Under the pieces are notes generated by a model. It saw only the letters and a list, made by a program, of their open reading frames with translations. It did not search any database and was not told where the DNA came from. Shown here in pieces: positions 12,691 to 24,345 of a DNA stretch of 64,000 nt. The translations under genes were made by a program, and so were the position numbers. Each line of letters opens with the position of its first letter. The stretch's first letter is position 1. Origin of the DNA: Gnetum montanum (lineage: Eukaryota > Streptophyta > Gnetopsida > Gnetales > Gnetaceae); the NCBI GenBank assembly GCA_015680685.1, contig MNCI01011912.1, forward strand, positions 37,013 to 101,012, given 5' to 3'.

Positions 12691-14560
12691 TTTTTTAGTG
12701 CCATCTATAATTACAATGAGACCATGGATTAGCAATCATTGTGTAACTTAAAGTAATTGGAATATCTTTATCTCTTAAGAATAGTTACACTTGGCTAAGT
12801 TGTGATTATGGCTAATTTAGATATTCTAATTATCATTTTATTTATGTATTATTGTTAATAAACCATCCTAAAGGTTGTTGGAAGGATTAATTATCGAAAA
12901 AAAATAATGTTTATATGTTATTAAGGTTATTAACCCTTTGGGGGAGTTAGAAAAAATTTCAAAATTTTTCATTATAAAACTTAAGATTTATGGCCTTCAC
13001 AATAAAGATCATACCTCTGGAAGTGCAAGATCAAAAAATGGAGTGATTTGGACAAATGATTGGGAAGTTATGGGCTTTGGAAGGTTTTGGGCTTTGAAAA
13101 ATTTCAAAAACTCCATGTGTGTTATGAGTGAATGACAAAAAATCACAAAGTGTTCAATGGTATATATAGGGTTTTTGGGGTGCATCAATGAGGCCTTGTC
13201 AATGTAATTGGTTATGTCAACGAGGCCTCATCGATGTAGCTATTGACCACCATTGACTTTGGTCAAGCTTGCAAAATACAAGAAGTTTGTAAGTCAAATT
13301 AGTGTTAAATGAAAGCTTAAAAGGCCAAGAACAATATGAAAACATGAGAAGAGTATGTTAAATCTCATAAATTTGGAAAAATGGAGAAAATTTGATGTGG
13401 GAGATGAATGTAATAAAGGTTAAGGAGCACTAAGTGGAATACCAAATGGAATATGCAAAAGATAGGATTTTGGCAATGTCAAAGGTAAGAAACCTTAACT
13501 AACTAGACCAAGAGTTATGCAAGTGGGTCCTCCCCATAGCATCATACCATTTTTTCCCTTGCATAAACTCAATTGAAGAGTTTGTGGGCCTCAGAGTTGA
13601 TTTAATTCCATGACAAGTTAAGGACCAACCAAAAAAAATCTACTCAAGAATGCTAACACATCAGAGCAAGACATAGAGCATAACATAGAACACAATAGTG
13701 AGGGGAGTTATGGTAGCATGCATGGATAATAGAGAAGGTGGAATGGAGTTTCAAATTTAGGTAATAAGAAGTTCCTTGTGGAAGTTGTGTTTAAAATGGC
13801 CTAAGAAGATCCATCCTCAATCTAGACCAAAACCAGTTGCTTTTAGTGACTTTGTGTTGCCACTCTAAGGTTGATCCACTTACTCAAGAAACAAGAGTAC
13901 TTCCAAAAAACAACCACCATTCCACAAAGAGAAGAAAAGAGAAGTAGGAAGTGAGAGAGAGAATGCCTTAGTTAGAGGGGACCTTTAGGAATAGGTGCAT
14001 GTCGTTTGAGTCCCATAACCAGTGCTTGTAGCCCATTTATTTGTTCAACGGATGTGCTTTTAATTTCCATGGTTTTTTTTTTGAAATGGGAACCACAACA
14101 TGCAAGGACATATTTGTGTCTAAGGGATGTGCTTTGAATTTCCATCATTTGTTTTATTTTTTGGATGGAAAATAGACCATGAAAATACTTTATTTGACTT
14201 CCTATTAATGGGTGGTATGGAATGGTAAGAATTCCATAAAAAACACTCAAGTACTCAAGCAAGTAGAAGAGTACAAAGAGTATTGAATCCCCTTGAAGTT
14301 ACATCCTTTACAAATCCTTGAATCCTTCCTAATTCTAGAACTACCAAGGTCACCGATTGATTAAAAGTTTCTTTTAATGAAAGGGACCTCAAATTCCCAC
14401 AGCAAGGAAAACCATAGATTTTATCGAATGGGTAGATGACATGGACTCATTACTATCATTAATAAACAATAATAACACTATGTCTTGTGGTAATAAAGAA
14501 ATTTTATTAGTAAAAATAAGTAAATTTCATACTTGAACAAAATAAAACAAGGTAAAATAT
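12691..14560. other. Unassigned part of B with a possible older LTR remnant
   Basis: No coherent frame is seen between the post-pol ORF and integrase. At 13155-13255 the plus strand reads TATATATAGGG followed by ATCAATGAGGCCTTGTCAAT and CAACGAGGCCTCATCGATG, the same TATA plus GAGGCC-palindrome order as the U3 of the B LTRs in minus orientation. This may be a decayed LTR inserted in B, or B's own sequence; no terminal ends were found. A short direct repeat (GGATGTGCTTTKAATTTCCA) occurs twice near 14050 and 14130. Confidence 0.35.
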
Positions 14561-14789
14561 ATAAATAAGTGTAAATAATCAAGAAAGATTCAAAAGTACT
14601 AACAATGGTGTAAAATTAGAAAGAATTTTGAAAATCCAAAAATTTGTAAAATCAAAAATGTGGAAAAAAAAGTAGAAAAAATGAGAGACATATTGATGGT
14701 TAGCATAGATGGCCATCTTTTCCATGACTAAGTTGAAAGGAGGATATACAAAAATAGAATGTGATTGTCCATCCCTCAAGGTGGTAGTT

Positions 14790-15905
14790 GCACTAGCCTA
14801 TCTTGGTACTAGGAAAGGCTTTACTTGTTGGATGTTAACCAACTTCTTTTTATTTGGGATTTAAAATTTTTGGATTATCATGGCCCCAGAGGGAAAGGTT
14901 TGATCAATTATATAAGGTCCCTCTCACAATGTTTGAAATTTTTCCTTTTGGGGTACATGTGTGGGGTTCCAATAGAGAACCTTCTCTCCTGGTTGAAGTT
15001 TTACTTTTCTGATTCTAAGATCATGATGTTGCTTGCTAAATTTCTTGTTCATCTCATTCAAGGATAGGGCCACTAATTGATTTTCATCTTCCACATTTAG
15101 GTTGATCAATCTTTCTTTCTATGCTAGACTTAGGTCAAGATTTAGATCACAAGCTATTGAGAGTGTATGGAGCTTGAACTAAATGAGAAACATTGGAAGT
15201 TTCTTGTATGCTAACTCATAGGGAAAATAGCCAATAGGAAGTTTCCAAGTTAAATGATAAGCCTAGATAGCATTGTTAGGTTTGGTGCTCCAATCCTTTC
15301 TATATTTGCTAATGGTCCACGTTAGTATTTTTGTAATCTCTTAATTGGTTACCTTTACTTGACCGTTGGCTTGAGGGTGATAGGGTGTTGTTAATTTATG
15401 TTCAACCCCCAATCATTGCATTAATTTTCTAAAAGTGACACTTGTGAAATGAGTTCCATTGTTAGAAATTAGTGAACATAGCATCCCAATCCTATTTATA
15501 ATATTTTTTCATATAAATTTAGCAGTAGTGAATGATGTACAATCAGTAATAGTTGCTACTTCTACCCATTTTGTGCAATAGTCAACTACTAATATAATAT
15601 GTGCCCTTTTGTTGGACATGGGTGTGATGGGATCCATGAAGTCAATGCCTCATATGTTGAAAGGTTCTAGTGGTTGAATCCACTATTGAGGACCTTCCAT
15701 GCAAGTGTTCATCCCCCTGTCTCATTAGCAACATTTAAAAGACTTGACAAACTGGTGGACATCCTTGAAGATTATAGGCCAATAGTATCCTGCTATCAAT
15801 ATTTTTATGGTTGTGCATCTCCTTACATAGTGGCCTCTATAAAGCCCTTCATGAGCATCCTATAGAATGCATAGTTGACCTTCATCAGGGACACACCAAT
15901 GAATC
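14790..15905 (-). pseudogene. Integrase of element B
   Basis: Minus strand. The zinc-binding head is visible around 15880-15740 (DAHEGLYRGHYVRRCT, GYYWPIIFKDVHQFV, CC). The core follows: GIDFMDPITP, VVDYCTKWVEVATITDCTSF, LISNNGTHFTS, TPYHPQANGQVKVTN, YRKDWSTKPNNAI, AYHLTWKLPIGYFPYELAY. The C-terminal part reads LQPGEKVLYWNPTHVPQKEK and EGPYIIDQTFP. Of the usual D, D, E catalytic residues the first is kept, the second is N (SNNGT for SDNGT) and the third is K (GQVKV for GQVEV). With several stops this copy cannot be active. Confidence 0.85.
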
Positions 15906-17510
15906 AAGCCATCAACACACACCTTGTAGAGGTATCTATTGATTTCCATGAAGTATTTGACCCAATGAAGAAATTTTTGCTTCTTTCTAAAATCCAAATC
16001 TTGTGTCATATCCTAAGTAAGAAGATAGATGAGGATGCCATTGCACCAAGTTTCTTTTGTAGGTGTTTGTTCACTTATTGCTCATATAAAGAGGAGTTCA
16101 TATGAAAACTAATCAAAGAGCGGGCTCTTCTCCTCTTTGTTATCTCATCTTAAGTGAGAGAGATGGCCAACAACCACATTCTTGATCCCTTTTTGATCTA
16201 CCATTGTGGGATAGAATTCCTACAAGATCACAAGTCACTATATGACACAAGGGCTCACCATTGGCTTATTCATGAGGAAGCAGATTACACTATGGTCCAT
16301 GTGCATAAATACTTTGTAGCCAAGAACATAGTGCTTGAACTTTTTCAGAGCATACACCACTACCATTAGCTCCTTTTTCGTGGTGGTGTAGTTTAATTAT
16401 GCTTCCATAATTCTTTGGCTCATGTAGTGGATGTAATATGGACATTTCTTATTGTCCATTTGCATGAGCATTGCTCCTAAGGCATAGTTAGATGCATCCA
16501 TCATGATATGGAAGGGTCTAGAATAGTCTAGTACTCATAGGATCGGTGTTTCTATGAGTTTATCTTTTAACTATTGGAATTCATGTTCGCATTCTTTGGT
16601 CTAGATGAAAGGTGCATCTTTCTTTGTAAACTCTACCAATAGCTTTGTGATCTTAGAGAAATTCTCTATGAATCACCAGTAGTAGCTAATGTGTCCAAGG
16701 AATGACCGAACATCTTTAACAATCTCTAATTGGTATGTTATTCCTTAGATGAACCTTATCTTTTCTAAGTTTACCTCAATCCCTTTTTGCAAAATGCAAT
16801 GCCCTAGCATGATGCCTTCTTGGATCATAAGATGGCTCTTTTGCTAGTTGGGTTTGAAGTTTGTTTCAACACATCTTTTCAATACTTGCTCAAGGTCATC
16901 CATGGCTTGCTTAAATTTAGCTCCATAGGTGAAAAAGTCATCCATAAAGACTTCTACATCACTANNNNNNNNNNNNNNNNNNNNNNNNNNNNNNNNNNNN
17001 NNNNNNNNNNNNNNNNNNNNNNNNNNNNNNNNNNNNNNNNNNNNNNNNNNNNNNNNNNNNNNNNNNNNNNNNNNNNNNNNNNNNNNNNNNNNNNNNNNNN
17101 NNNNNNNNNNNNNNNNNNNNNNNNNNNNNNNNNNNNNNNNNNNNNNNNNNNNNNNNNNNNNNNNNNNNNNNNNNNNNNNNNNNNNNNNNNNNNNNNNNNN
17201 NNNNNNNNNNNNNNNNNNNNNNNNNNNNNNNNNNNNNNNNNNNNNNNNNNNNNNNNNNNNNNNNNNNNNNNNNNNNNNNNNNNNNNNNNNNNNNNNNNNN
17301 NNNNNNNNNNNNNNNNNNNNNNNNNNNNNNNNNNNNNNNNNNNNNNNNNNNNNNNNNNNNNNNNNNNNNNNNNNNNNNNNNNNNNNNNNNTGGTAAATTT
17401 TTTAGCTCTAATGGCTCCTACTTAAAGTTCTCAAGGATTTTCAACTTTACCCAATAGGTATCATCATCTTCATCAACAAGTTGGAATTAAACTTATTTAA
17501 TTTTTTCCAT
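15906..17510 (-). pseudogene. RT-RNase H of element B, partly in the assembly gap
   Basis: Minus strand. Before the gap FKQEPLELKNLP (about 17440-17395) matches the usual start of Athila RT. Palm and fingers are lost in the gap. After it the frame gives SDVEVFMDDFFTYGA (16965-16920, the catalytic DD kept), LEQVLKRCVETNFKPN, EGIMLGHCILQKGIEV, VRSFLGHISYYW and FIENFSKITKLLVEFTKKDA. RNase H follows with FHIMMDASNYALGAMLMQMD, YYIHYMSQRIMEA, LNYTTTKKELMVVVYALKKF and HMDHSVI. These are in several frames because of indels. Confidence 0.85.
16965..17390. other. Assembly gap of 426 N
   Basis: The gap removes the RT palm and fingers of element B. Frames that seem to cross it are artefacts. Confidence 0.99.
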
Positions 17511-17689
17511 GCCTTCAACATAAGCACAAGTTAATCTCTCAATTGGTTCTATGCATAATGTGCTACTATTCAAGTCAGTTATCAACCACTGGGTGCCCTC
17601 CTATTTTTTGGCTACTACATATAGACACCTCTAAATATTAATTTCTTATGCACAATGATTACATGCCTTAATGTATGTACTCTTGATTG

Positions 17690-18180
17690 ATCAAATCTTT
17701 TGCACACAATTGTACCTGTTATCACTGTATGTGATGCATGGAATACACTTCTTCTCAATATTGCCTAGTTCATTTTCCTTGGATATTTCTAAAGATAGGT
17801 CCCTTATGTCCATATGTGTGTTGACTATGCTTAACCAAGCCCTTCCCATAATGATGGGGAAGTCACTTTTGTAGTTTTTCATCTTGATCACTAGAAAATT
17901 AGCAAGATAGGACCACCCACAAACTATGGTCACAATGTCATCTACTAATCCTAGAGGGACAGTAATCAATTAATTTACTAATTCTAGATGACTGTGGCTC
18001 TTCTTAAGAGGTGGTAGGTTCTAGGCCTTGCATGGGAGATGAGACTAACTATGGAACTAGAGTCAAGAAGAGATTTTCATGGATCATGTCCAGCGATCTG
18101 TAGATAAATGAGTGGACTTCATTGATCAAATCTTTTCACGGGAAGATTGCCAACCTTGATCTAGTTGGAAACAACATGAG
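17690..18180 (-). pseudogene. Aspartic protease of element B
   Basis: Minus strand. LLDSSSIVSLIS near 18080-18045 sits where the D-S/T-G active site is expected; the glycine is replaced by serine. Downstream GLVDDIVTIVCGW, ANFLVIKMKNYKSDFPIIMG, then RAWLSIVNTHMDIRDLSLEI is the usual flap and C-terminal LGRPWL-type region. It would cut the polyprotein. It lies between gag and RT as expected. Confidence 0.8.
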
Positions 18181-20596
18181 TTAGCATTACAGTGTGAATC
18201 CTAGGTAGCACTTGGTTTGAAGGGCACTTGAAGGTATTTGATGTAGAGGATGAGGGTGCTAGAGATGCAAAATGATCAGCTGGACTAGATTGTGAGGGTT
18301 GAAGAGGACTGCTGGATCAGAAGAAAGGTCTTTTTCTTGATCAATTATCGAGACCACTTTGTTGGAAAGCTAGTTGTGAATGTATAGCCCACATAGCATT
18401 TTGTTATTGTGACTATGAAGGAATCTCACCCTACATGGATGAGGTAGGAGGTAACTAGGTTGAAGGTAGACGTGTATGTGCAGATGAATGTGAAGGGTGA
18501 TATGGATATGGATATGGGTTTTTCCCTCAAATAGATGGTGAATGTGTTGGATGGTACTCCATAGGGTAATAGTGATGCTAAGATGATGTATGACTTGTAG
18601 AGCTTCTAGGGGAGATAGGTTGCTAAATATAGTACCCATTGGTACCACTATTGGTATTTTTCACAATGTTATGGAGGAGTTCCACTAGGGTAGTAAGCTT
18701 ATTTTTGTTGGTGGAACTACCTTAGATTTCCTTGAGGATAAGGCAATCATCTAGGTGCCTACCTATGTGCTAATCGAGGATTTAATGCATACACCCCAGA
18801 CTCTTGTAAGTGTGACACCATAGGAAAACAACCATTTGGATATTTGTATTGATAGATTCCATAATCAGTTTCATCATCATAGTTAGTTTCCACAACTTCC
18901 TCTACTACTGTAGCTTTTTCCTTACCTCTTTGGTAGGCATGTTCAATTTTTTTTTTGTCTCCTATGGTTATGATCACTATTGTACTCTTTGGATTCTTTA
19001 GCAATCTTCATGGTGATTTGAAATTTTTTATCCAAAGAGTCCCATAATTTGTCAGCCTTTTTTGAAATGTTAGAAATAGATTTTTGGATGGTCAAGGTTT
19101 TTACATTCATCACTTCATCAAGTGGTGACTCCTCCTTGTCACAAAATCATACCTTCCCATTCTTGATGGAAAGATCCATGTTATATTCTTCTACACTTTC
19201 CCTTTTTCACAGCTCACCTTCTTCTTTTGCTACTTACTTAATTAGCCTTTGGATTTGATGAGCTCTTAGTTTAGACAATATTCCTTGGGCATACACCACA
19301 AGAGTTCTTCTAGTTTCTAGTCTGAGCCCATCTATGATGTGGAGAAGTTATTCCCTCTAAGAATAATCATGGATTAGGCATCAATGTAAGATTGAATAGT
19401 ATTGGTCCATGGTGACATCTATGTGTTTCCTGTTTCCAACCTTGCATTTTCCTTCTTAGATTAGACACTTTGGAGCATGTCTAGTATTTTTTATTAAATA
19501 GCTCCAACATGTTACTCCATCTGCAGATAAATTCTAGCTCCAAATATTGGTACCAACTTTTAGCTTCCTTGAGGAGCATCCTTGGGAAAAGCTTAAGTTT
19601 CTACCATTTATTCTCTATGTTCTTTAAGGCACAGGCATCATGAAAAGTTTGTAGATATGTCTACAGATCATATTTGTATCCCCCCTCAAATCTTGGGATA
19701 TTATTCATGTCTAACCACTTGATCCAACTATCTTTCACATGCATGGTTGGAATTTTAATTACCTCTACAATGTTGAGCATACTTCAAGTCACCAATAGAG
19801 GTTCATCATCATCACTGCATTGATGATGCCAATGATGGTTTTAGCCACCCCTTTGGTCTTAGTGGCCTTCATGGTCATTATTATCTCACTGATCACCTTC
19901 ATCATGATTATTTCGATGATGGCTTTTATGAGAATCATCAAATAAAGAGGAATGTTCAAAATTGGATGAAGAGGATGAAGAGGAAGGTGGACAGCCACTA
20001 CCACCACAATGTCCACCATCACTCTTTTTCTTATTACGATCACCATCCTTATATCCCTTACTATTGTGATGCTTGCCCCAGTCCCTACCTTGGCTATCAC
20101 TTTTTCCTAAACCTAGTTTATGAATAGTGGATCATAGGTTTAGGGTCACACCCTCATCACTAATATCAAGGGGTGGAGAATCTTCATGTTGAAAACCTTC
20201 AGTAGGAGGATCCTCATTGTCATCTTGATTTAGTAGGAACAAGGGATTACTAGGATGTTTTTCCTTTGTAGCCTCATGGAGTTTCTCCTAATGTCAATCT
20301 TGTTTGCATTGTGTTTTAGTGGAATAATAGTTTCAAGTGTCATAACCATCCACAATGTATTCCTTGTGAAGATCTACTATGCCTAACTTTTTAAGGATTT
20401 TAAGTAGCATCCTAGACACAAATTGATTGGGGGGCAAGATGACATTGCCCTCCATATCATGCCATCGCAATTGTTCATCTTGATATAGGATGAAGATGAA
20501 TTTTGGTACAAACGCATCTAGATGACTATATACTACTTTGCACTCTTGTGGGACTAGTGATTTGACATCTTCATGCTTGTGAGAAGAAGAAGACAT
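18181..20596 (-). pseudogene. gag of element B
   Basis: Capsid-type protein of the element. A first open stretch starts at ATG 20596 (MSSSSHKHEDVKSLVPQE) and runs 87 codons to 20333. The capsid core is at about 19750-19000: DMNNIPRFEGGYKYDL, YLQTFHDACALKNIENKW, KLKLFPRMLLKEAKSWYQYL, NMLELFNKKY, then LHIIDGLRLETRRTLVVYAQ and RLIK-VAKEEGEL (dash is a stop). A second open stretch at 19004-18759 carries GDKKKIEHAYQRGKEKATVV. A P/Y/H-rich tail lies near 18650-18400. The same order of phrases, in better shape, is found in element F at 46.7-48.1 kb. Confidence 0.8.
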
Positions 20597-20732
20597 TTTG
20601 CAATATAAAATAAAACATCAGTGTGCTTTTATAATTCTATGTATAGTAGGAATGATATTGACCTTGAGCTTCATACAACAATATTAATGATATTCACCTA
20701 AACCTAAATAGTGCACGTTTCAACAAACAAAG

Positions 20733-20750
20733 TCCCCAACAACAATGCCA
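20733..20750 (-). promoter_or_regulatory. Primer binding site of B, tRNA-Asp type
   Basis: TGGCATTGTTGTTGGGGA on the minus strand, one base after the LTR end. It matches the reverse complement of the plant tRNA-Asp 3' end (TGGCGCCGTTGCCGGGG) except at sites expected to decay at CpG and C. Confidence 0.8.
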
Positions 20751-20751
20751 A

Positions 20752-21653
20752 TGATGAGTGGTGAGGTACCCCTATGGCCAACCATACAAATCAAAAAGTG
20801 TTTACACATGATTTGATCAAATTTCATGGACTTTATCATTTCTGGTGCACTAGTCCTCTAGGAAGTAAGTCTTGCCTTAAGGTCAATCATTATCTTTCCA
20901 ATCACACTTGTGATCTACACTGCTATGGTTAAGTGTAATTAAGGTATTTAATTTTTATCATTTTGTATTTTTATGGTTTCGATAATTGAAGAGAAATAAA
21001 GTGGTTGGACTAACTAATTCAATTTAACTAATCAACTAATGTCTAATTAGTCCTAACGTAACCATCCAATCCCACTTTTTGTACATGTCCTAAACCCACA
21101 TATCCACTATTGGGTGACCAAACGCTATGCTATTGGTCATACCAAGCAATAATGCTACTAGGATTACCAAGTGAATACATGTTATTCTTGAAGTGGTCGT
21201 ACTTATGTGTTTAATCTATCTTACTAAATTGCTTCATTAACTTAATTACTAAAAACATTTAATAAATAATTGACAACATTAAATGCATAAATAAAATATT
21301 TAATCTATCTAGAATTCTACACGGTTTATCAAAATGCTCATCTTTATCACTACACACATTCTTGTGCTTAGGTACAACAATGCTCAAACAAAGATCCATA
21401 CACTCAATGACTCATGTTGTAAGCACTTGGGAGGAAAATTCTAACTTTCAAATGGAAAAACTGCAAGAGCTTTGCTACAACTACAATCTCTCATGCCATA
21501 AATGTGGTTGTTAGGCATGTATTTATAGTTGAAAATAAACACTACATCAACAAGACCTCATTAATGCATGATATGATGCATCAACAAGGCCCAATCGAAA
21601 AGGCTACATTGATGAGGCCTCATCAATCTAGCCAACTGAACTATGACTCATCA
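20752..21653 (-). repeat. 5' LTR of element B
   Basis: 902 bases, starting on the minus strand at 21653 with TGATGAGTCATAG and ending ACTCATCA at 20752. The TATA box is at 21520-21527. The U3 holds a perfect 20-base palindrome ATTGATGAGGCCTCATCAAT at 21608-21627 and related GAGGCC/AAGGCC copies. It pairs with 8726-9618. Confidence 0.9.
21520..21527 (-). promoter_or_regulatory. TATA box in 5' LTR of B
   Basis: TATAAATA on the minus strand, downstream of the GAGGCC palindromes; the likely core promoter of element B. Confidence 0.5.
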
Positions 21654-22681
21654 CTTGTTATTTCAAGATGCTTTGAGAAGACTTTGATCCTCAAATATGT
21701 TGAGGTGGATTTAGCATAGAAATGGTTGGCTAGCAGGGTACCCAAATAAATCCAAGAAAAAATCATTGATGTAGGTTTTATTGATCTATTCATGGATCCT
21801 AGTCCCACTATCTCTACTTCCAAGATGGTTAACATCATTATCTCCTTTGACCAAGGACTTAAGAAGTTCATCACCCAAGTTTATGGTAGCCTATCACCCT
21901 AGCCATCAATGACTCCACCTTTAGTAACCTCTTTGAAATTTCTTATGAAGGCCTAAAGGTTGTCACTAAGGTAGGTAAAGAGGTTGAGCATCAAGAGGAG
22001 GTGGAGGAGTGGTTAGGCATTCACCATATTCACAAGGGATTTTCTCCTAGCCAATTCAAGGTTTAAGACTCGAGAGAGGATAGACCTTGCTCTACTCCCA
22101 AGGGTTCCCCAAGTTGTTGTCATAGGACAAGATCATGGGCATTGAGCAAGTGTGGATCATGAAGAAGATCTTTTTTAAGGATGATTGATTCAACTAGGTT
22201 GATCACTTCATTTTTGGGCTTCATGGTGAAATCCTCAAACTCCATGACAAGCTCACCATGAAATGTCACATGCATTATGCATTCTTTGCAACATATCTAA
22301 GGAGGTTTGTAGAGTTTCTATGGGTGAGGAAGAATGGAAAATGCATAAGCCAAGATCCATCCCAACTCTCCAATCCATGGGTTAAACATGTTTATCCTAC
22401 TATGTAGGCTCAGAAATAGCTAAAGGACATTGGGGAGTCATTGTCAGTTACCACTAAGGGACTTAGTGGTATGTGCTATATTTCCATTAACAACATGGGG
22501 ATTGAACCCCAAGTTGAGCATAGAGATGTTGATAGGGCCAAGACATTGTGGGCTAAAGATAAAGGTTCAACTAGAGCCAAAATGAAGATGCCCATGGTTG
22601 AGGAGGAGGCACCAGTTATCAAGCAACCCTTTAAGAGGAGGTTCATGATGAGACTTGGCCAAGCAGGGGACACAGTTACAA
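21654..22681 (+). pseudogene. Antisense gene of C, exon resumed after element B
   Basis: This is the right-hand part of an exon that began at 8692. When element B and one copy of its target duplication (CTTGC/CTTGT) are ignored, the frame passes from DAMTSSTITL straight into VISRCFEKTLILKYVEVDLA. The exon continues with KMVNIIISFDQGLKKFITQV, later NDSTFSNLFEISYEGLKVV, then VDHFIFGLHGEILKLHDKL and KGLSGMCYISINNMGIEPQV, with frame slips between, and ends at the donor GTATGG (22682). It shows that the gene predates insertion B. Confidence 0.65.
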
Positions 22682-22810
22682 GTATGGTTTAATTTTTTTA
22701 ATTTCTTTATCAGTTATATTTTATGTTATAGAACTATAATTTTATTATAAGGTAAGATATACTAGACTATTCATGTCTTGCAATTGTTTTTCTTGTTGGC
22801 AAACAACAAG

Positions 22811-24345
22811 AGTTGGCAACCCAAGCTATAATAGTGGAGGAAAAGAAAAGACAACTAGAGGAGGAGATCCTAAAATTCCATAAGGATGAGGGGATATCCA
22901 ATGTTTCATTGGATGAATTTAAGGTCATATTCAAGCCTCGAAATCTGGGTGAACCCCTAATCATCATCCAAGATGATGCTTTAGGTACGTATGCCTTGTT
23001 TCATGCATTTAAGTTATGTTGTTTTGTGCTTAAGCTTGGTCTTAACCATTTGTTGGTTATTCTTGCCTTAGCTACTGAGCCTTAGCCCATGGCTTTAACC
23101 TTCGAATTCCACATGAAGTCATGGGTGGACACTCTAAACAAAGAGGGAATTCATGCAAGGAATAACTGAGGACACAACTGATCAATTGTACTAGGTTGCT
23201 CTTGATATAAGTACTTAGTTTATCTTGCACTTTATATTTTTTTGATTTATGATTGCATTTTTTTAGTTATATTGTTGGTTTTTATTGTTTTTCTATTTAT
23301 CTACTTATCATTTTTTCTTTTGTTTTATTTTTTTTGTTTCAATATCTAAGCTTAGATGGAATTCCAACAACCTTGTTGAGATCAATGCCTTACCCAGCCT
23401 ACCATGAAATGTAGAGGATATACCATGTAAGTTATATGAAAGTGTCATTAATTATTCATTTTCATGTGCCAAAAATTTGTGGGAAATTTAAAATTTTAAT
23501 GAGTTCCTATGGGAATGCACTATAGCATTGGAAAAAGAAAATAAGAGGCTAGTTGAGGCTAATAGGATTCTCAATGATTGTAAGGAATTTATGGAGGTCC
23601 AATTGGTTAATAAGAGTTCCTTATGAACCAAAGAGATCAAATGGATGTAGTACTAGAATGTCATGCATGGCAAGGTTTCCCTTGCAAGGGAGATTCCTAA
23701 ACAAAAGCTACAGATGGACTTGCTAGTGCGCAAGACTAGGGAGTGGAGAGACTACTGTACCAAGGTTCATGAGTGGGCTAGGCATAGAAGGACCACAAGA
23801 AGAAATATAAGGATGAGAGTAAAGATTACCTTAAGTGGTTAAAGGAGGAGTCCACCGAATAGCCCAAGCTAGAATTTTTCATGAAGAAGATTCAGGTGGA
23901 GGATGTCTTAAAACTATTGAAGGCATCCTAAGCATAGGTGGATCCCCATCTTCTCAAGTCACTACTACTTTTGAACAAGTGACTACCAAGATGATTTCAT
24001 TAGAGACGCCTACTTGGACAAACATTGATGATAGCAACACCTTGACAAGAATCAATTTTAGGGAGGTGAACTAGGTCCACATGACCGAAGAATAGATCCT
24101 TGATCATTTGGAAGTTGGTCTTCAAAATCTCCTACTAGTAGATGTTGCTCTCAAGCCCTCCTAGGTTTGCTTATTTTGTTTGTTTTAGCATATTTTAGTT
24201 TAATTTTTTCTAATTTATAGTTTGATCTCATACTTTTTTAATTATTGGTTAAACTTATGTTTTTTTTATATAGGTACAAAGTTACACCATTGGCCCTAGT
24301 AGAGAAGGTGAAAGTACTCCTCAACTACCTCTAGTAGCCCCTTAG
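22811..24345 (+). pseudogene. Antisense gene of C, coiled-coil 3' exons
   Basis: Exon 22811-22984 is fully open (58 codons) and reads as a charged helix followed by DEFKVIFKPRNLGEPLIIIQ. It ends with one base of a codon that is completed after the 87-base intron by CTACTGAGCC at 23072, giving a continuous frame. Exon 23356-23426 ends at a perfect donor GTAAGTTAT. Exon 23526-24150 is again a charged helix with pieces such as KQKLQMDLLVRKTREWRDYC. The last exon, 24274-24345, is open for 23 codons to TAG. No family is recognised. Confidence 0.6.

Larger units (their letters stand above)
8726..21653 (-). mobile_element. Element B, full-length Athila-like Ty3/gypsy retrotransposon
   Basis: A 12,928-base element on the minus strand, bounded by two LTRs (20752-21653 and 8726-9618) that both begin TGATGAGT-like and end ACTCATCA, with a 5-base target duplication CTTGC (8721-8725) against CTTGT (21654-21658). 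In element order it holds a tRNA-Asp type primer site, gag, protease, RT, RNase H, integrase, a long post-pol ORF and a polypurine tract. RT and integrase text is closest to the Athila group as I know it (FMDDF, LGHCILQKGIEV, RSFLGH, YRKDWS). All frames are broken by stops. It is inserted in an exon of the antisense gene of element C. Confidence 0.88.
7668..24345 (+). pseudogene. Antisense multi-exon gene carried by element C, split by element B
   Basis: Unrecognised gene on the plus strand, opposite to the gag, protease and RT of element C. At least nine exons can be read: 7668-8117, 8220-about 8490, 8692-8725 joined to 21659-22681, 22811-22984, 23072-about 23160, 23356-23426, 23526-about 24150 and 24274-24345. 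Several borders are classical: AG/GTAAGC at 8118, GTATGG at 22682, TTAG/GTACGTATG at 22985, CAT/GTAAGTTAT at 23427; acceptors end TTGTAG, TTGTATAG, GCCTTAG, ACTATAG, ATATAG. The last exon ends in QLPLVAP and a TAG at 24343. The N-terminal half is globular; the C-terminal half is charged and helical (EEKKRQLEEEILKFHKDEG, LEKENKRLVEANRILND). Stops are mostly TAG/TAA where CAG, CAA or TGG is likely. Element B (8726-21653) splits one exon. No known domain is claimed. Confidence 0.65.

Noticed and set aside
16820-17425. Two open frames of 155-201 codons on the plus strand
   Set aside because: They exist only because the run of N is read through; the true coding strand here is minus (RT of element B).
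19789-20100. 103-codon minus-strand frame rich in I, M and V
   Set aside because: It is an out-of-frame reading of a low-complexity D/H/R-rich part of gag of B.
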